Shown one piece after another: positions 32,401 through 38,050 of a stretch of 64,000 bases of DNA. The DNA lies in assembly GCA_949825065.1 (NCBI GenBank), contig OX463847.1, positions 37,255,036 through 37,319,035 on the forward strand, written 5' to 3'. The translations under genes and the position numbers were made by a program. The notes beneath the pieces are model-generated. The model saw only the letters and a list, made by a program, of their open reading frames with translations. It was not told the DNA's origin and made no database searches. The stretch's first letter is position 1. Every line of letters begins with the position of its first letter. The stretch comes from Odontocerum albicorne (Eukaryota > Arthropoda > Insecta > Trichoptera > Odontoceridae).

Positions 32401-34339
32401 AGCTAATAATAAAAAATAACCTAGCAGATTTTGCATAATTTTAATTTGAAACATACATGTTTAGTGTACCCTCAGTGTCCAACGCCGTTACTGGCGTAAT
32501 TTTTTAGCACAGTAAGGGAAGTGTTAAAAGGTTGGAGACCTCTTTTCAGTCATGCGCATTCTGAACGTTGCGCAGACCGAACGACGCAGTGGGAAAATTA
32601 TATTCGTATAGAAATGTCACTTCTCTGTTTCAACTATTATTTTATCATTTCTTACACTTATTTTATATTATTCGACATTTTATTACACAATAAAATGATG
32701 TTTATAGCTAATTAAAAAAAAAAACTAATAGATTTTGCATAATTTTAATTTAAAACATACATTTTTAGTGTACCCTCAGTGTCCAACACCGTAACTGGCG
32801 TAATTTTTTAGCACAGTAAGGGAAGTGTTAAACAAAAAAATTACATGGTTACCGTAGTACATATGTAAGCTATTTTTCGACATAGTCGCCATTCCTCTCA
32901 ATGCAGGTGGTGAAGCGGGGTATCAACTTTTTGATGCCTTCCTCGAAGTAGTTTCCCGCCAACCCCTCCATCCACTTCTCCAACTCCTCATTTACCTCCT
33001 CGTCGGTTGAAAACCTTTTTCCACCCATGTGCAGCTTCAGGGAGATAAAGAGTTAGTAATCTGAAGGTGCTAGGTCAGGGGAATGCGCGGGATGGTTCAG
33101 GACATCCCATTTAAACGAGGCGAGCAGTTCCTTCGTGGCGTTGGCCGTGTGTGGTCTGGCATTGTCGTGCAGCAGGCAGACTCCCTTTGTCAGCATGCCT
33201 CTCCTCTTGTTTTGAATCGCCCTCCGCAATTTTTTTAGGGTCTCACAGTATCTTGCAGAGTTGATGGTCTCCCCTTGAGGCATATATTCAATTAAAATTA
33301 TGCCTTGACAGTCCCAAAACACGGATGCCATGATTTTCTTGGCTGAAATTGTGGTTTTGAACTTTTTGGCGGAGGGTGAAGAGGTGTGACGCCACTGTTG
33401 AGACTGCCTTTTGGTTTCAGGCGTGTAGTGTGCAACCCAAGTTTCATCTCCAGTAACGATGGAGCGGAGAAATTCATCTCCATGGAGTTTGCAGCGCCTC
33501 AAAAACTCTTGCCCGGCCTCAACTCGATTCAATTTGTGTTGGTCTGTCAGCTGTTTTGGGACCCAATCGCGGACAGTTTCCAATATCCGAGGGTTTGTGT
33601 GATAGTTTCGTGTAGTAGAGATCTGGAGATATGCGGAAACATCGCAGAAAGTTCATCCACAGTCAATCTGCGATCGTCACGGAGCGCATTTTCGATTTTT
33701 TCCGCAATTTCGTCAGTCACAATTGAAGGTCTTTCTTTCCTCTGATCATCATTCACAGACGTACGACCGTTTTTAAATTCGCGACACCACTTGTACACAC
33801 TCGTACGATTCATAGCTTTATCACCATATGCAGTTTTCACCTCATTATAAACCTCAACCGGAGGTTTTCCCTTCCAAACGAGATAACGGATGACGCCGCG
33901 TATTTCGTACTTGGCGGGAGATTGGATTGACATTTTTCACAAAACGTGTTGTCGCGTCGACACTTCTCAACGTACTGACCTCGAACCGGTCTCATTGCGG
34001 AGGGGAAGGGTCAGGCTACACGGAAGTGTAGCCAACATATCGAAAATAAAATCCATCCGGTCGTGAGAGCCTCAGTACACTTACTTTCTGGATACGCATA
34101 GTTATTAGTGAAACAACAAAGTAATTCATTATCAAATATTAGCCATATATGCTATAAATAAGTAGCAGCAGAGATATATTAATATGACTTCTTAATACAT
34201 CTCTGAGAAGCACTTGTAAGAAAATTGTTACATCACCTTTCTCTTCATATTCCACTTTGTTGTGTAATTCTACACTTGGAATTTCATCTGAGTCATCATT
34301 ATCATTACTGGATGTACTAGATTCATTATCTTCCTCCAT
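14434..34339 (-). CDS. IQCG: Dynein regulatory complex protein 9 (IQ-motif protein G)
   Basis: Eight exons on the minus strand: 34339-34237, 28743-28475, 23341-23238, 20954-20819, 19874-19725, 18014-17885, 16846-16685, 14469-14434. All junctions agree in phase except exon 2 to exon 3, so a small exon between 23.3 and 28.5 kb is probably unrecognised. Placed exons give about 362 residues; human IQCG is 443. Matches include a charged coiled coil, LTSWLQKYDKEVGDKQTEYD (human FWMEKYDKDTEMKQNEL), an IQ-like motif ATKIQRWWRAIIG, and a KKKGGKGKKKG tail before the stop, all in family order. Known role: a nexin-dynein regulatory complex subunit that binds calmodulin in motile axonemes. It is divergent from DRC2. 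Introns hold mariner, SINE, hAT and TTAA elements. Confidence 0.88.
14969..15033. repeat. 30-bp perfect inverted repeat with 5-base loop
   Basis: Arm 14969-14998 (contains CCAACCTGGGGATTACAGAT) is the exact complement of 15004-15033, with loop CATTC. It ends seven bases before the mariner at 15041. It could be a tiny foldback element or a by-product of a transposition event. Confidence 0.9.
15041..15955 (+). mobile_element. Non-autonomous mariner, internally deleted (copy 2)
   Basis: 915 bp, with exact ends CCTTGATCAAAAAGTTTTAG and the complement, and TA at 15039-15040 and 15956-15957. It encodes the transposase start (M-A-S-T-V-H-Q-R-V-C) and a KLTIRELAKDLNIAYGSAQD helix-turn-helix, then jumps from the segment ending HDFHEF-like codons directly to TKNNTNTI, S-P-D-L-A and the C-terminus WIKRWRKCVAVDGEYFEGDH. 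Frameshifts are present. It lies in a DRC9 intron, in opposite orientation to copy 1. Confidence 0.9.
16364..16486. repeat. 33-bp tandem repeat, 3.7 copies
   Basis: Units start at 16364, 16397, 16430 and 16463, with core ATAGGAAAACACATAGTACA. The period is a multiple of three, so one frame stays open (I-G-K-H-I-V-Q-K-E-I-S), but nothing supports translation. DRC9 intron. Confidence 0.95.
16499..16549. repeat. 23-bp perfect hairpin
   Basis: Arms 16499-16521 and 16527-16549 are exact complements (inner part CAGTAGTCCCCC / GGGGGACTACTG) around loop CCTCA. CAGTAGTCCC is close to ends reported for Tigger/pogo elements, so this may be two terminal repeats left after loss of the interior. Confidence 0.85.
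16685..16846 (-). CDS. IQCG: DRC9 exon 7 with IQ motif
   Basis: Begins after AAATATTTTAG and encodes RFDEQEKEYIPQMAEKEAEY and then CATKIQRWWRAIIGATKK. The IQ core keeps I-Q-x-x-x-R but has Ala in place of the usual Gly and lacks the final Arg, so it is a half-consensus site. The donor AAAAAG|GTATTA is in phase 0. Confidence 0.93.
17164..17312. mobile_element. Partial copy of the repeat at 25951-26165
   Basis: Shares CACAAATTTGCC-CAATACAACCTT, GTAATTTTA-TTATTTTATCAAC and AGGTAAATACATTACATAA with that foldback element, in rearranged orientation. DRC9 intron. Confidence 0.7.
17885..18014 (-). CDS. IQCG: DRC9 exon 6
   Basis: Begins after TTTTATTAG and encodes FKVETQLTSWLQKYDKEVGD and NYEDEKVLLRNLQ. 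The donor CAG|GTATCT is in phase 0. This exon gives the clearest alignment to vertebrate IQCG (W-x-x-K-Y-D-K-[ED]). Confidence 0.92.
18320..18790 (-). mobile_element. LINE reverse transcriptase remnant
   Basis: The minus strand at 18767-18576 reads ILYGKEGWTQYLETSRNIEA, then EMWIYKRNTKILWTD, matching the L-Y-G-x-E-x-W ... F-E-M-W-x-x-R-R-M-L-x-I-x-W-T-D motif order of RTE/R-type LINEs. No intact frame. DRC9 intron. Confidence 0.6.
19380..19556 (-). mobile_element. tRNA-derived SINE copy
   Basis: In reverse orientation it reads CTTGGCCTGGTGGTAAGACA, ...CGGAGGAAGCGGGTTCGATCC (B box), then a family body with CAGTTTGGTTAACACTTAGG and a tail region GCCACATGGCAATAAATTCG ending CCAGGTTAAT. DRC9 intron. 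Confidence 0.85.
19725..19874 (-). CDS. IQCG: DRC9 exon 5
   Basis: Begins after GATTGCTCTAG and encodes LDSERQMMRDTETHKVNHE, then KYDALLKQHLESEKVLRGK. The donor ACG|GTATTT is in phase 2. Corresponds to the central coiled coil of IQCG. Confidence 0.85.
20225..20470 (-). pseudogene. Mariner transposase N-terminal fragment
   Basis: The minus strand from the ATG at 20470 reads MECEVDESEHYRHLFLFALN, then K-A-A-K-A-A-R-D-I-C-E-V-Y-G-E, then W-V-L-H-F-K-G-G-N-F-D-L-K-D, and R-S-G-R-P-V-D-F-D-E-D. This is the helix-turn-helix leader and GRP linker of a mariner transposase. A stop replaces one residue before K-T-A-R-R-W. No catalytic part follows. Confidence 0.8.
20819..20954 (-). CDS. IQCG: DRC9 exon 4
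   Basis: Begins after CACTTACAG and encodes VSMKLKEENAIFDHIYRQKD, then HHQDELGLLKSECVTIIKKK. The donor AAAAT|GTAAGT is in phase 2. Coiled-coil composition. Confidence 0.85.
21125..22081 (+). mobile_element. Mariner with central deletion (family of 29768-34101)
   Basis: TA-flanked (21123-21124, 22082-22083). The ends share TCCAGAAAGTAAGTGTACTG. It encodes the N-terminus up to the EFKNG-like linker and then joins a segment beyond the first catalytic motif. From 21623 an open frame reads GVCLLHDNARPHTANATKE, AHSPDLAPSDYYLFTSLKLH and ends NGDYVEK. The first catalytic aspartate (GDETW) is missing. DRC9 intron, opposite orientation to the longer copy. Confidence 0.9.
22209..22461. mobile_element. 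Palindromic MITE with CAGTACCCGGCGG ends (copy 2)
   Basis: 253 bp. The left end CAGTACCCGGCGGTAAGTAA pairs with the right end ...TTACTTAACGCCGGGTACTG. Inner arms pair GACTGTCG-CCATAAT with ATTATGGCCGACAGTC. TA (22207-22208) lies on the left and AA on the right. Longer than the copy at 8848 by an extra inner inverted segment. Confidence 0.9.
22797..22978 (+). mobile_element. tRNA-derived SINE copy
   Basis: Head CTACGTGGCCTGATGGTAAG (A-box-like), GGTTGCGGGTTCGATCCCCG (B box), body CAGTCTGGTTAACACTTAGG, then TTGGTTGGTTGGAAGAGATT and CCACATGGCAATAAACTC, ending in an A-run. One of the best preserved copies. Confidence 0.9.
23009..23310. repeat. 81-bp tandem array derived from DRC9 exon 3 and its donor
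   Basis: TTCAAAA(C/A/T)GTTGTTTATCC recurs at 23009, 23090, 23171 and 23252. Each unit contains, on the minus strand, the 3' half of exon 3 (KRDIVQRNLQRINNV codons) and a GTATTATT donor. The three gene-proximal copies have GATTGCAG|GTATTATT; the distal copy has TTGAAG|GTATTATT, lacking 13 bases. Read in the exon frame, each extra unit meets TGA right after the donor. Confidence 0.92.
23238..23341 (-). CDS. IQCG: DRC9 exon 3, with donor lying in a tandem repeat
   Basis: Begins after CTAAAAACTAG and encodes VEERLTMSALEKLKRDIVQ and a further 15 residues. It ends GATTGCAG|GTATTATT in phase 1, compatible with exon 4. The exon's 3' half and donor are repeated downstream in an 81-bp array (23009-23310). 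Its entry phase does not fit exon 2. Confidence 0.7.
23665..23845 (-). mobile_element. tRNA-derived SINE copy (tailed subfamily)
   Basis: In reverse orientation: CCCCGTGGCCTAGTTGGTCT head, a diverged body with CAGTCAGGTTTTCACTTAA, then GCCACATGGCAATAAACCCA, CCAGGTTGTACTGTATACAA and CAAATCTGTAATAC. This 3' extension separates it from the copies that end in an A-run. Confidence 0.8.
23939..24267. mobile_element. TTAA-type short element
   Basis: TTAA at 23935-23938; the right junction is degenerate (CTAA, 24268-24271). The left end CCATTTTACTGC matches the reverse-complemented right end CCATTTTACTGC exactly over 12 bases. The interior carries ATATCGAC-type palindromes and GCGCGC. DRC9 intron. 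Confidence 0.75.
24939..25025. repeat. 29-bp tandem repeat, 3 copies
   Basis: Unit TATGAAAATAATATCAGTAT plus TGTAAGGCC, at 24939, 24968 and 24997, with a few substitutions. DRC9 intron. Confidence 0.93.
25951..26165. mobile_element. Foldback MITE with TAGTTCGGAAATT ends
   Basis: The left arm (TAGTTCGGAAATTATAGGAT ... CAATACAACCTT) pairs with the right arm (AAGGTTGTATTTGGCAAATT ... ATCCTAGAATTTCCGAACTA) over more than 50 bases. It probably sits at a TA. Related sequence at 17164-17312. Confidence 0.88.
26815..26912 (-). mobile_element. SINE head fragment
   Basis: In reverse orientation: GAGGCCTTGTTGGTAAGATG, CTTGTCTTCCAATCGGGGGT, then GGGTTAAATTCCCTTTGG. This is the A/B-box part of the tRNA-like family with a damaged B box. 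Confidence 0.6.
27345..27850 (+). mobile_element. hAT element remnant with dimerisation-domain coding
   Basis: The left end TAGTGATGTACCGGG and the right end, reversed, TAGTGATGTACTGGG are hAT-like terminal repeats. The frame at about 27430-27540 encodes YPKLSILARQYLSLPPNSIP, then S-Q-C-S-A-S-R-I-L-S-A-K-R, the C-terminal dimerisation region of hAT transposases (usual form P-x-S-E-R-x-F-S). Most of the transposase is missing. Flanking octamers do not match well. DRC9 intron. Confidence 0.85.
28268..28333. repeat. 33-bp tandem duplication
   Basis: Two copies of a unit containing GTCAGGTTAACCGTAGATAA, at 28268-28300 and 28301-28333, about 140 bases downstream (in gene orientation) of the DRC9 exon 2 donor. 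Confidence 0.93.
28475..28743 (-). CDS. IQCG: DRC9 exon 2, ends at a GC donor
   Basis: Begins after TTTTGTTTAG and encodes VDIEIQILNERIMAIFKEAI, NVVTPEEFLFLRK and QLQQEKRES. It ends CAAGAG|GCAAGTG, a textbook GC-AG donor, in phase 0. The sequence does not obviously match vertebrate IQCG; assignment is by phase with exon 1 and by position. Confidence 0.65.
29247..29435 (+). mobile_element. tRNA-derived SINE copy
   Basis: GACCTCCGTGGCCTGGTGGT head, CGGAGGTTGTGGGTTCGATC B-box region, body with CAGTCTGGTTAATACTTAGG, tail GCCACATGGCAATAAACTCG, CCAGGTTAAAAAAAA. Closest to consensus of the copies here. Confidence 0.92.
30241..31900 (+). pseudogene. piggyBac transposase, frameshifted
   Basis: The acidic N-terminus starts MAGNIDCDDSDLEFKATG at 30241. 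Following blocks in changing frames are ELYEFIGILLA-like, LSLSELWISESPFCQSFFTT, SSNITVDERLANFRENCSF, and SKLGKYGIKIWVAADCGG around the region of the first catalytic aspartate. Further on come IKLADNLLLKGLTLTGTLRK, a MAALNAYLLWIDKYPEW block, and a C-terminal cysteine-rich segment with CNICQTPACLV. The order is that of the family; at least four frame changes or stops disable it. Confidence 0.88.
32222..32827. repeat. Tandem duplication of the piggyBac right end, each unit starting at TTAA
   Basis: Units 32222-32523 and 32524-32827 (302 and 304 bp) both begin TTAAAAGG-TGGA and both end with the element terminus ...CACAGTAAGGGAAGTG, immediately followed by TTAA. The first copy is therefore a second, internal right terminus with its own TTAA. 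Confidence 0.93.
32870..33933 (-). pseudogene. Mariner transposase (DD34D) with one frameshift and one nonsense codon
   Basis: From the ATG at 33933: SVYKWCREFKNGRTSVNDDQ region and ERPSIVTDEI linker; frameshift around 33560; WVPKQLTDQHKLNRVEAGQE; IVTGDETWVAHY with the first catalytic aspartate; GVCLLHDNARPHTANATKE with the second; HSPDLAPSDY with the third, followed by TAG at about 33053 where the sister copy has Tyr. The reading continues to RNGDYVEK and a stop at 32870-32872. The length is as expected for the family. Confidence 0.9.
34237..34339 (-). CDS. IQCG: DRC9 exon 1
   Basis: Starts at the first ATG of an acidic leader (MEEDNESSTSSNDNDDSDE). The donor AAAG|GTGATG leaves phase 1, which fits the acceptor of exon 2. 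The open frame runs on past the donor, but that extension is hydrophobic and probably intronic. Confidence 0.7.
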
Positions 34340-34724
34340 TTTGAGTTTCTAAGTTAAAATAAAATCATAACATTAGAAAATGGTTTTATCATCTGAATAG
34401 TATATGAATACTTTACTTAAGATCTCAGACACAATTTTAAACCTATACAGAGGAAGCAAAAAGTGTATTTTGTATTACGAAACTTTGAATATCAATTCTC
34501 TTTGCCTACACTGACTACTCTTGATGGTATTTATGTATAATATTAATATTCATTTTAGCTTATGTGTATACAAAACAATGAGTTCACAATTAAACAACTT
34601 GACAATCTACAATAATGCCATAACTCCAAGAAATGTTCAATAAAATAAAGAGTATAACAAAGTGACATTGTTTCCCCAAAACTCAACCTTGGCACTGGAT
34701 ATCTTCCGATGCCTAGATTGGACA

Positions 34725-34930
34725 ACTCTAGGGATTAATATTGATAGAGAATTCTTCACAAGTAAGCAGATGATATTGTACTTTTCGCTAATAAGATAAA
34801 AGAAATGCTATTAGACCTCAGCAAAATCATGTCAATAAGACTTGAACAAGACTTTTTTGCTGTCGAGGGTCATATAAAGAGTGGGTCTAATTATATGTTT
34901 ATTTAGGCCATACAATATGGGAATAAAATC
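34725..34930 (+). mobile_element. LINE reverse transcriptase fragment (F/Y-A-D-D motif)
   Basis: About 34760-34830 reads ADDIVLFANKIKEMLLDLSK, the palm catalytic motif of RTE-like LINEs. No longer frame. It lies between the DRC9 and DRC2 starts. Confidence 0.6.
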
Positions 34931-35039
34931 AAGCTCTGCGACATTTTATTGACATTTCTATGAGGACATACATATTGAAAATTGCTAATTTTCCATTTGC
35001 TTCCAGAACACCTTTGAATTGTATCGTATTACACTTTTT

Positions 35040-35228
35040 TGTGTACAGTACAATTTGGTGGGTTTAGTGCTATGTAGTCATCTCTTCCAACCAAACAGAA
35101 TTTTTATAAAATTGTCTTAAGTGAAAATCTAGACCAGAACCCATTTAAAAAAAATGAAACATGGGTACTGCTGCTGGAATCAAACCCGCAATCTCCGAGC
35201 TGGAAGACAGACACCGTACCGACTAGGC
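35040..35228 (-). mobile_element. tRNA-derived SINE copy (tailed subfamily)
   Basis: In reverse orientation: AGGCCTAGTCGGTACGGTGT head, CGGAGATTGCGGGTTTGATT, body with GGTCTAGATTTTCACTTAAG, then a tail CCACCAAATTGTACTGTACA running to GTGTAATACGATAC. Diverged. It lies in the DRC9-DRC2 intergenic region. Confidence 0.75.
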
Positions 35229-35449
35229 CTTTCCGAAGATTCTAAGGAAATTTCCATGATGGTTTCAAGGTTTATTCCATCAGCGAATAAGCAGTTTTCC
35301 ATGCAGTCAACTCAGTCTACTACAATCTAGCTCAAGACAGTTTAACGCTACTACAGCAATATGATATTTCGTTAAATATGTATTGGACACAATGAAAAAA
35401 TATTTAAATTGAAATGTGAATAACATGTATAGTGTTACCATTTCCTTAA

Positions 35450-35690
35450 CCTCTTAACAGCCAGATTTTTAACATGCGGCGTAACACAATGACGAACTGT
35501 GAATGAATAAATTCTATACGAAAATATATTCCGTTCAGAGAAAACAAGTTGAAACAAGATCTGCCCAAATGACGCTCGGGAGAAACACTCCCGACAAGTC
35601 GAAACAAAATTTGCCTGAACGAGGCTCGGACTCGTTAGTATAAAAAGAAACTTCGTGCCAGAGTCCCGCTCGGGCAAAACTGTCAAGTGG
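35450..35690. mobile_element. TTAA-bounded (piggyBac-type) MITE
   Basis: TTAA at 35446-35449 and 35691-35694. The left end CCTCTTAACAG and the reversed right end CCACTTGACAG match at 9 of 11 positions. Internal direct repeats contain GCTCGG and GAAACAA(G/A)AT(C/T)TGCC. 241 bp. Confidence 0.8.
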
Positions 35691-36018
35691 TTAATTGCAA
35701 ACGAGAACTTTGTACACAAACATTGCACTCAGAATACAGAAAAGGTGCTCATGGAATTGCTAATTGAAAGCATTATTATACACCACGCATTTGCCCATTG
35801 TATATATCAAGTTTATGATGGAGAAACAATAAGAGTGAACAACATTCATCATCACAAATTGTTCGAAAGCCTCTTTTTTATATTTCTATTTAGTTTTATC
35901 CTGCACCGAGTGCATCAGTTTGAACAACAGTTGAATTATTAGATTGAGGAGGGTTTGCTCTCTAAACAGTGCTATATAAACTGTCCTACATGTTTTTTGA
36001 ATCTTTGTGGAGCTTTTC

Positions 36019-36070
36019 AAATTTTGAAGTCATTAATTGTATTAATATACAATTAATGACTTCAAAATTT
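36019..36070. repeat. 24-bp perfect hairpin
   Basis: Arms 36019-36042 and 36047-36070 (AAATTTTGAAGTCATTAATT and its complement) around loop TAAT. It lies between the DRC9 and DRC2 starts. Confidence 0.92.
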
Positions 36071-36582
36071 CTTCATCAGAGAACAAATTGGTCTGAAAAT
36101 CTTATTATACTTCAATAATCTTATAATATTCTTACCGCATATATACACAAAAAACCAATCCCAATATTGATAAAACTAAGTAAAAGATATTAGTAAGAAG
36201 TGTATGTGTAAAAAATATCAATAATTTTCCAAGCAATTTAATTGATTATATCTAGTTGTAAAAATCAATAAACCAGATTAACTCAGTGATGTCAAGGAAA
36301 ACCTAGCAACCATGTAAAACACTTCAACTTTGTTGAGTTTCTAAAGACAAAACAAAATTGTTCATTTATCTTCAAATCCATGGTTACCAAAATGGCATTG
36401 GCATCAAAAGAAGTAGATGCCCTTAGTTCCTAGTGAGTTTTGTCCAAGTAAATAATTAAAGAAAACTGAAAGGTTTTTTTATCAATACTAAATTTATATA
36501 TAATACTTTGATTAAGAAAAAACGTCTCATTTAAAATGAAAGGATTGACTTAAAAAGTTTTTCTATTAAATAAAAAGTTTTT

Positions 36583-37696
36583 ATATATTAGCCTGATTAT
36601 AGGGAGACTCCCATTTTTTTTAATCGGTTTTATGTAAAAGAAATTACTGATTATTAGGCGAGTAATATTGATTTCATCAGCTTTTTGAAAAAATACAATA
36701 GTTCTACGATTTTTTAATTATTTTTTTACTTATTTTACAATAACACTGATTAATTGGGATATTTGTAAAATAAAACATCTATTCCATGTAAAAATTTCCA
36801 GAAAAAAATTATTTAGTGTCTTCATCGTCAGATATGCGTATGGTAACACCATCAGATTCATCTTTACTGATGTTGTTATGATCTTCGGAACCATACTTTC
36901 TCACAAAACGCTATCTTCAGTACCGTCATATCAAATTTAATCAGCAATTTCAGTGCTAAAGTTGTACGTTGCTGCAGATTCAAACCATCATCTATTTGCA
37001 CCAACCCAAGCTGGCTTTAAAATCAGTTTCCACCTTTTTATTTCCACAATATTTTCGTTTCTTACAATTTCACGAATTTTCAACTTCAATGTTTCTCGTA
37101 TTACTGGTAACCCCCTACCGTATATTTCTTTGATGTACTCCATTAACTTTTTGTTAATTGATTGCATATTTCCTTTTTTAGGTCTTTGGAAATCTTTTCT
37201 TGTTGAATGTGTATTTAATATGTCTTGTTTCTACAATCGTCAATATCTTAATTTGTTTTCAGTAATACCAAATTTTCTTGCAGCCGCAGAGTTATTTGTA
37301 GCTACTGCAACAAGTACTACCATTATTTTGAAATTGAAACTGTATCACCAGCGAATTCTTTGATTGATTTAATTTTTTAAGCTCCTCGCACTTGGTCACT
37401 CATCATATTTTCGAGAGTGTAAGAATATATAAAACATAGCACAAAAAATAAGATAAATAAAAACTGCTTGAAACTAGCAACACCTTGGCTAACTGTTAAC
37501 AATGCTGCTTGTTGAACATGCTCATTAAAAATATTGTGAGAGAGATAAACAGAAGTATTTGGAGCAACAAAGCCATCTTGGTCATCGTATGGTAGTGAAT
37601 TTATTATTCATTTGTTTGAGACTTAAATATATGGTGACCCCCACAATTCTATGTTTTTTAAATAAAAACCTCACCTTAAAGTCAGGCTAATACAGT
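36583..37696 (-). mobile_element. Pogo/Tigger-like element, DDE core lost
   Basis: The ends TATTAGCCTGATTATAGGG and reversed right TATTAGCCTGACTTTAAGG form the terminal repeats. On the minus strand, 37370-36960 reads A-A-A-R-K-F-G-I-T-E-N, then STRKDFQRPKKGNMQSINKK, GRGLPVIRETLKLKIREIV and FKASLGWC. This is the CENP-B/jerky-type DNA-binding region of pogo transposases. Near the other end is an acidic stretch typical of the C-terminus. The catalytic core between is absent. It lies 0.2 kb upstream of the DRC2 ATG. Confidence 0.85.
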
Positions 37697-37912
37697 ATTT
37701 AGTTATTTAAAAATAAGTAATGTGCTTTATCCTAAAAGTAGCTGTAATGTAGCTTCATTAATACTTTTACATAGAATACTTAAGTAGCATGCTACTTTAG
37801 ATTTAAAACTAACTGTAAAAGTATCACTTTTATAAAGTGGCTTTAGCAACACTTAATAAGTAGTAAAACTACTGAAAACAAATAGAGTAAAGTAGTGCAA
37901 AAAACAATCAAA

Positions 37913-38050
37913 ATGGCACCAAAGAAAGGAAAAGGAAATAAGCTGGCCAAGATGTCAGAGGAAGAGAGATTGAGATATTTGCAGCATCAGGCAGATATTC
38001 AAGAAGAGGCCAGAAGAAGGAAACAAGAACTAATTAGTCGATATCTCAAA
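37913..38050 (+). CDS. CCDC65: DRC2 exon 1
   Basis: 46 codons from the ATG, with a basic Lys/Gly leader then QADIQEEARRRKQELISRYL. The donor AAA|GTAAGT is in phase 0. Confidence 0.93.

Larger units (their letters stand above)
29829..32827 (+). mobile_element. piggyBac element inserted at TTAA inside a mariner
   Basis: The left end is CACTTGCCGTACGGTGATGG. The right end, reverse-complemented, is CACTTCCCTTACTGTGCTAA. Both are flanked by TTAA duplicated from the mariner target. It contains a decayed piggyBac transposase and a tandemly duplicated right end (32222-32827). Confidence 0.92.
29768..34101 (-). mobile_element. Near-full-length mariner carrying a nested piggyBac
   Basis: The ends share TCCAGAAAGTAAGTGTACTG; TA is present at the left (29766-29767). 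Removing the piggyBac between the two TTAA copies (29825-29828 and 32828-32831) leaves about 1.3 kb, the normal length of a mariner. Its uninterrupted terminal sequence can be compared directly with the copy at 21125-22081, which has ATTTAAACAAAAAAATTACG at the insertion point (complement strand). Lies in DRC9 intron 1. Confidence 0.93.

Noticed and set aside
34139..34236. Extension of the DRC9 first exon beyond the GTGATG donor
   Set aside because: The added residues are hydrophobic and end in a stop; splicing at AAAG|GTGATG agrees in phase with exon 2.
36953..37363. 136-codon plus-strand frame
   Set aside because: Antisense shadow of the pogo-like transposase remnant.
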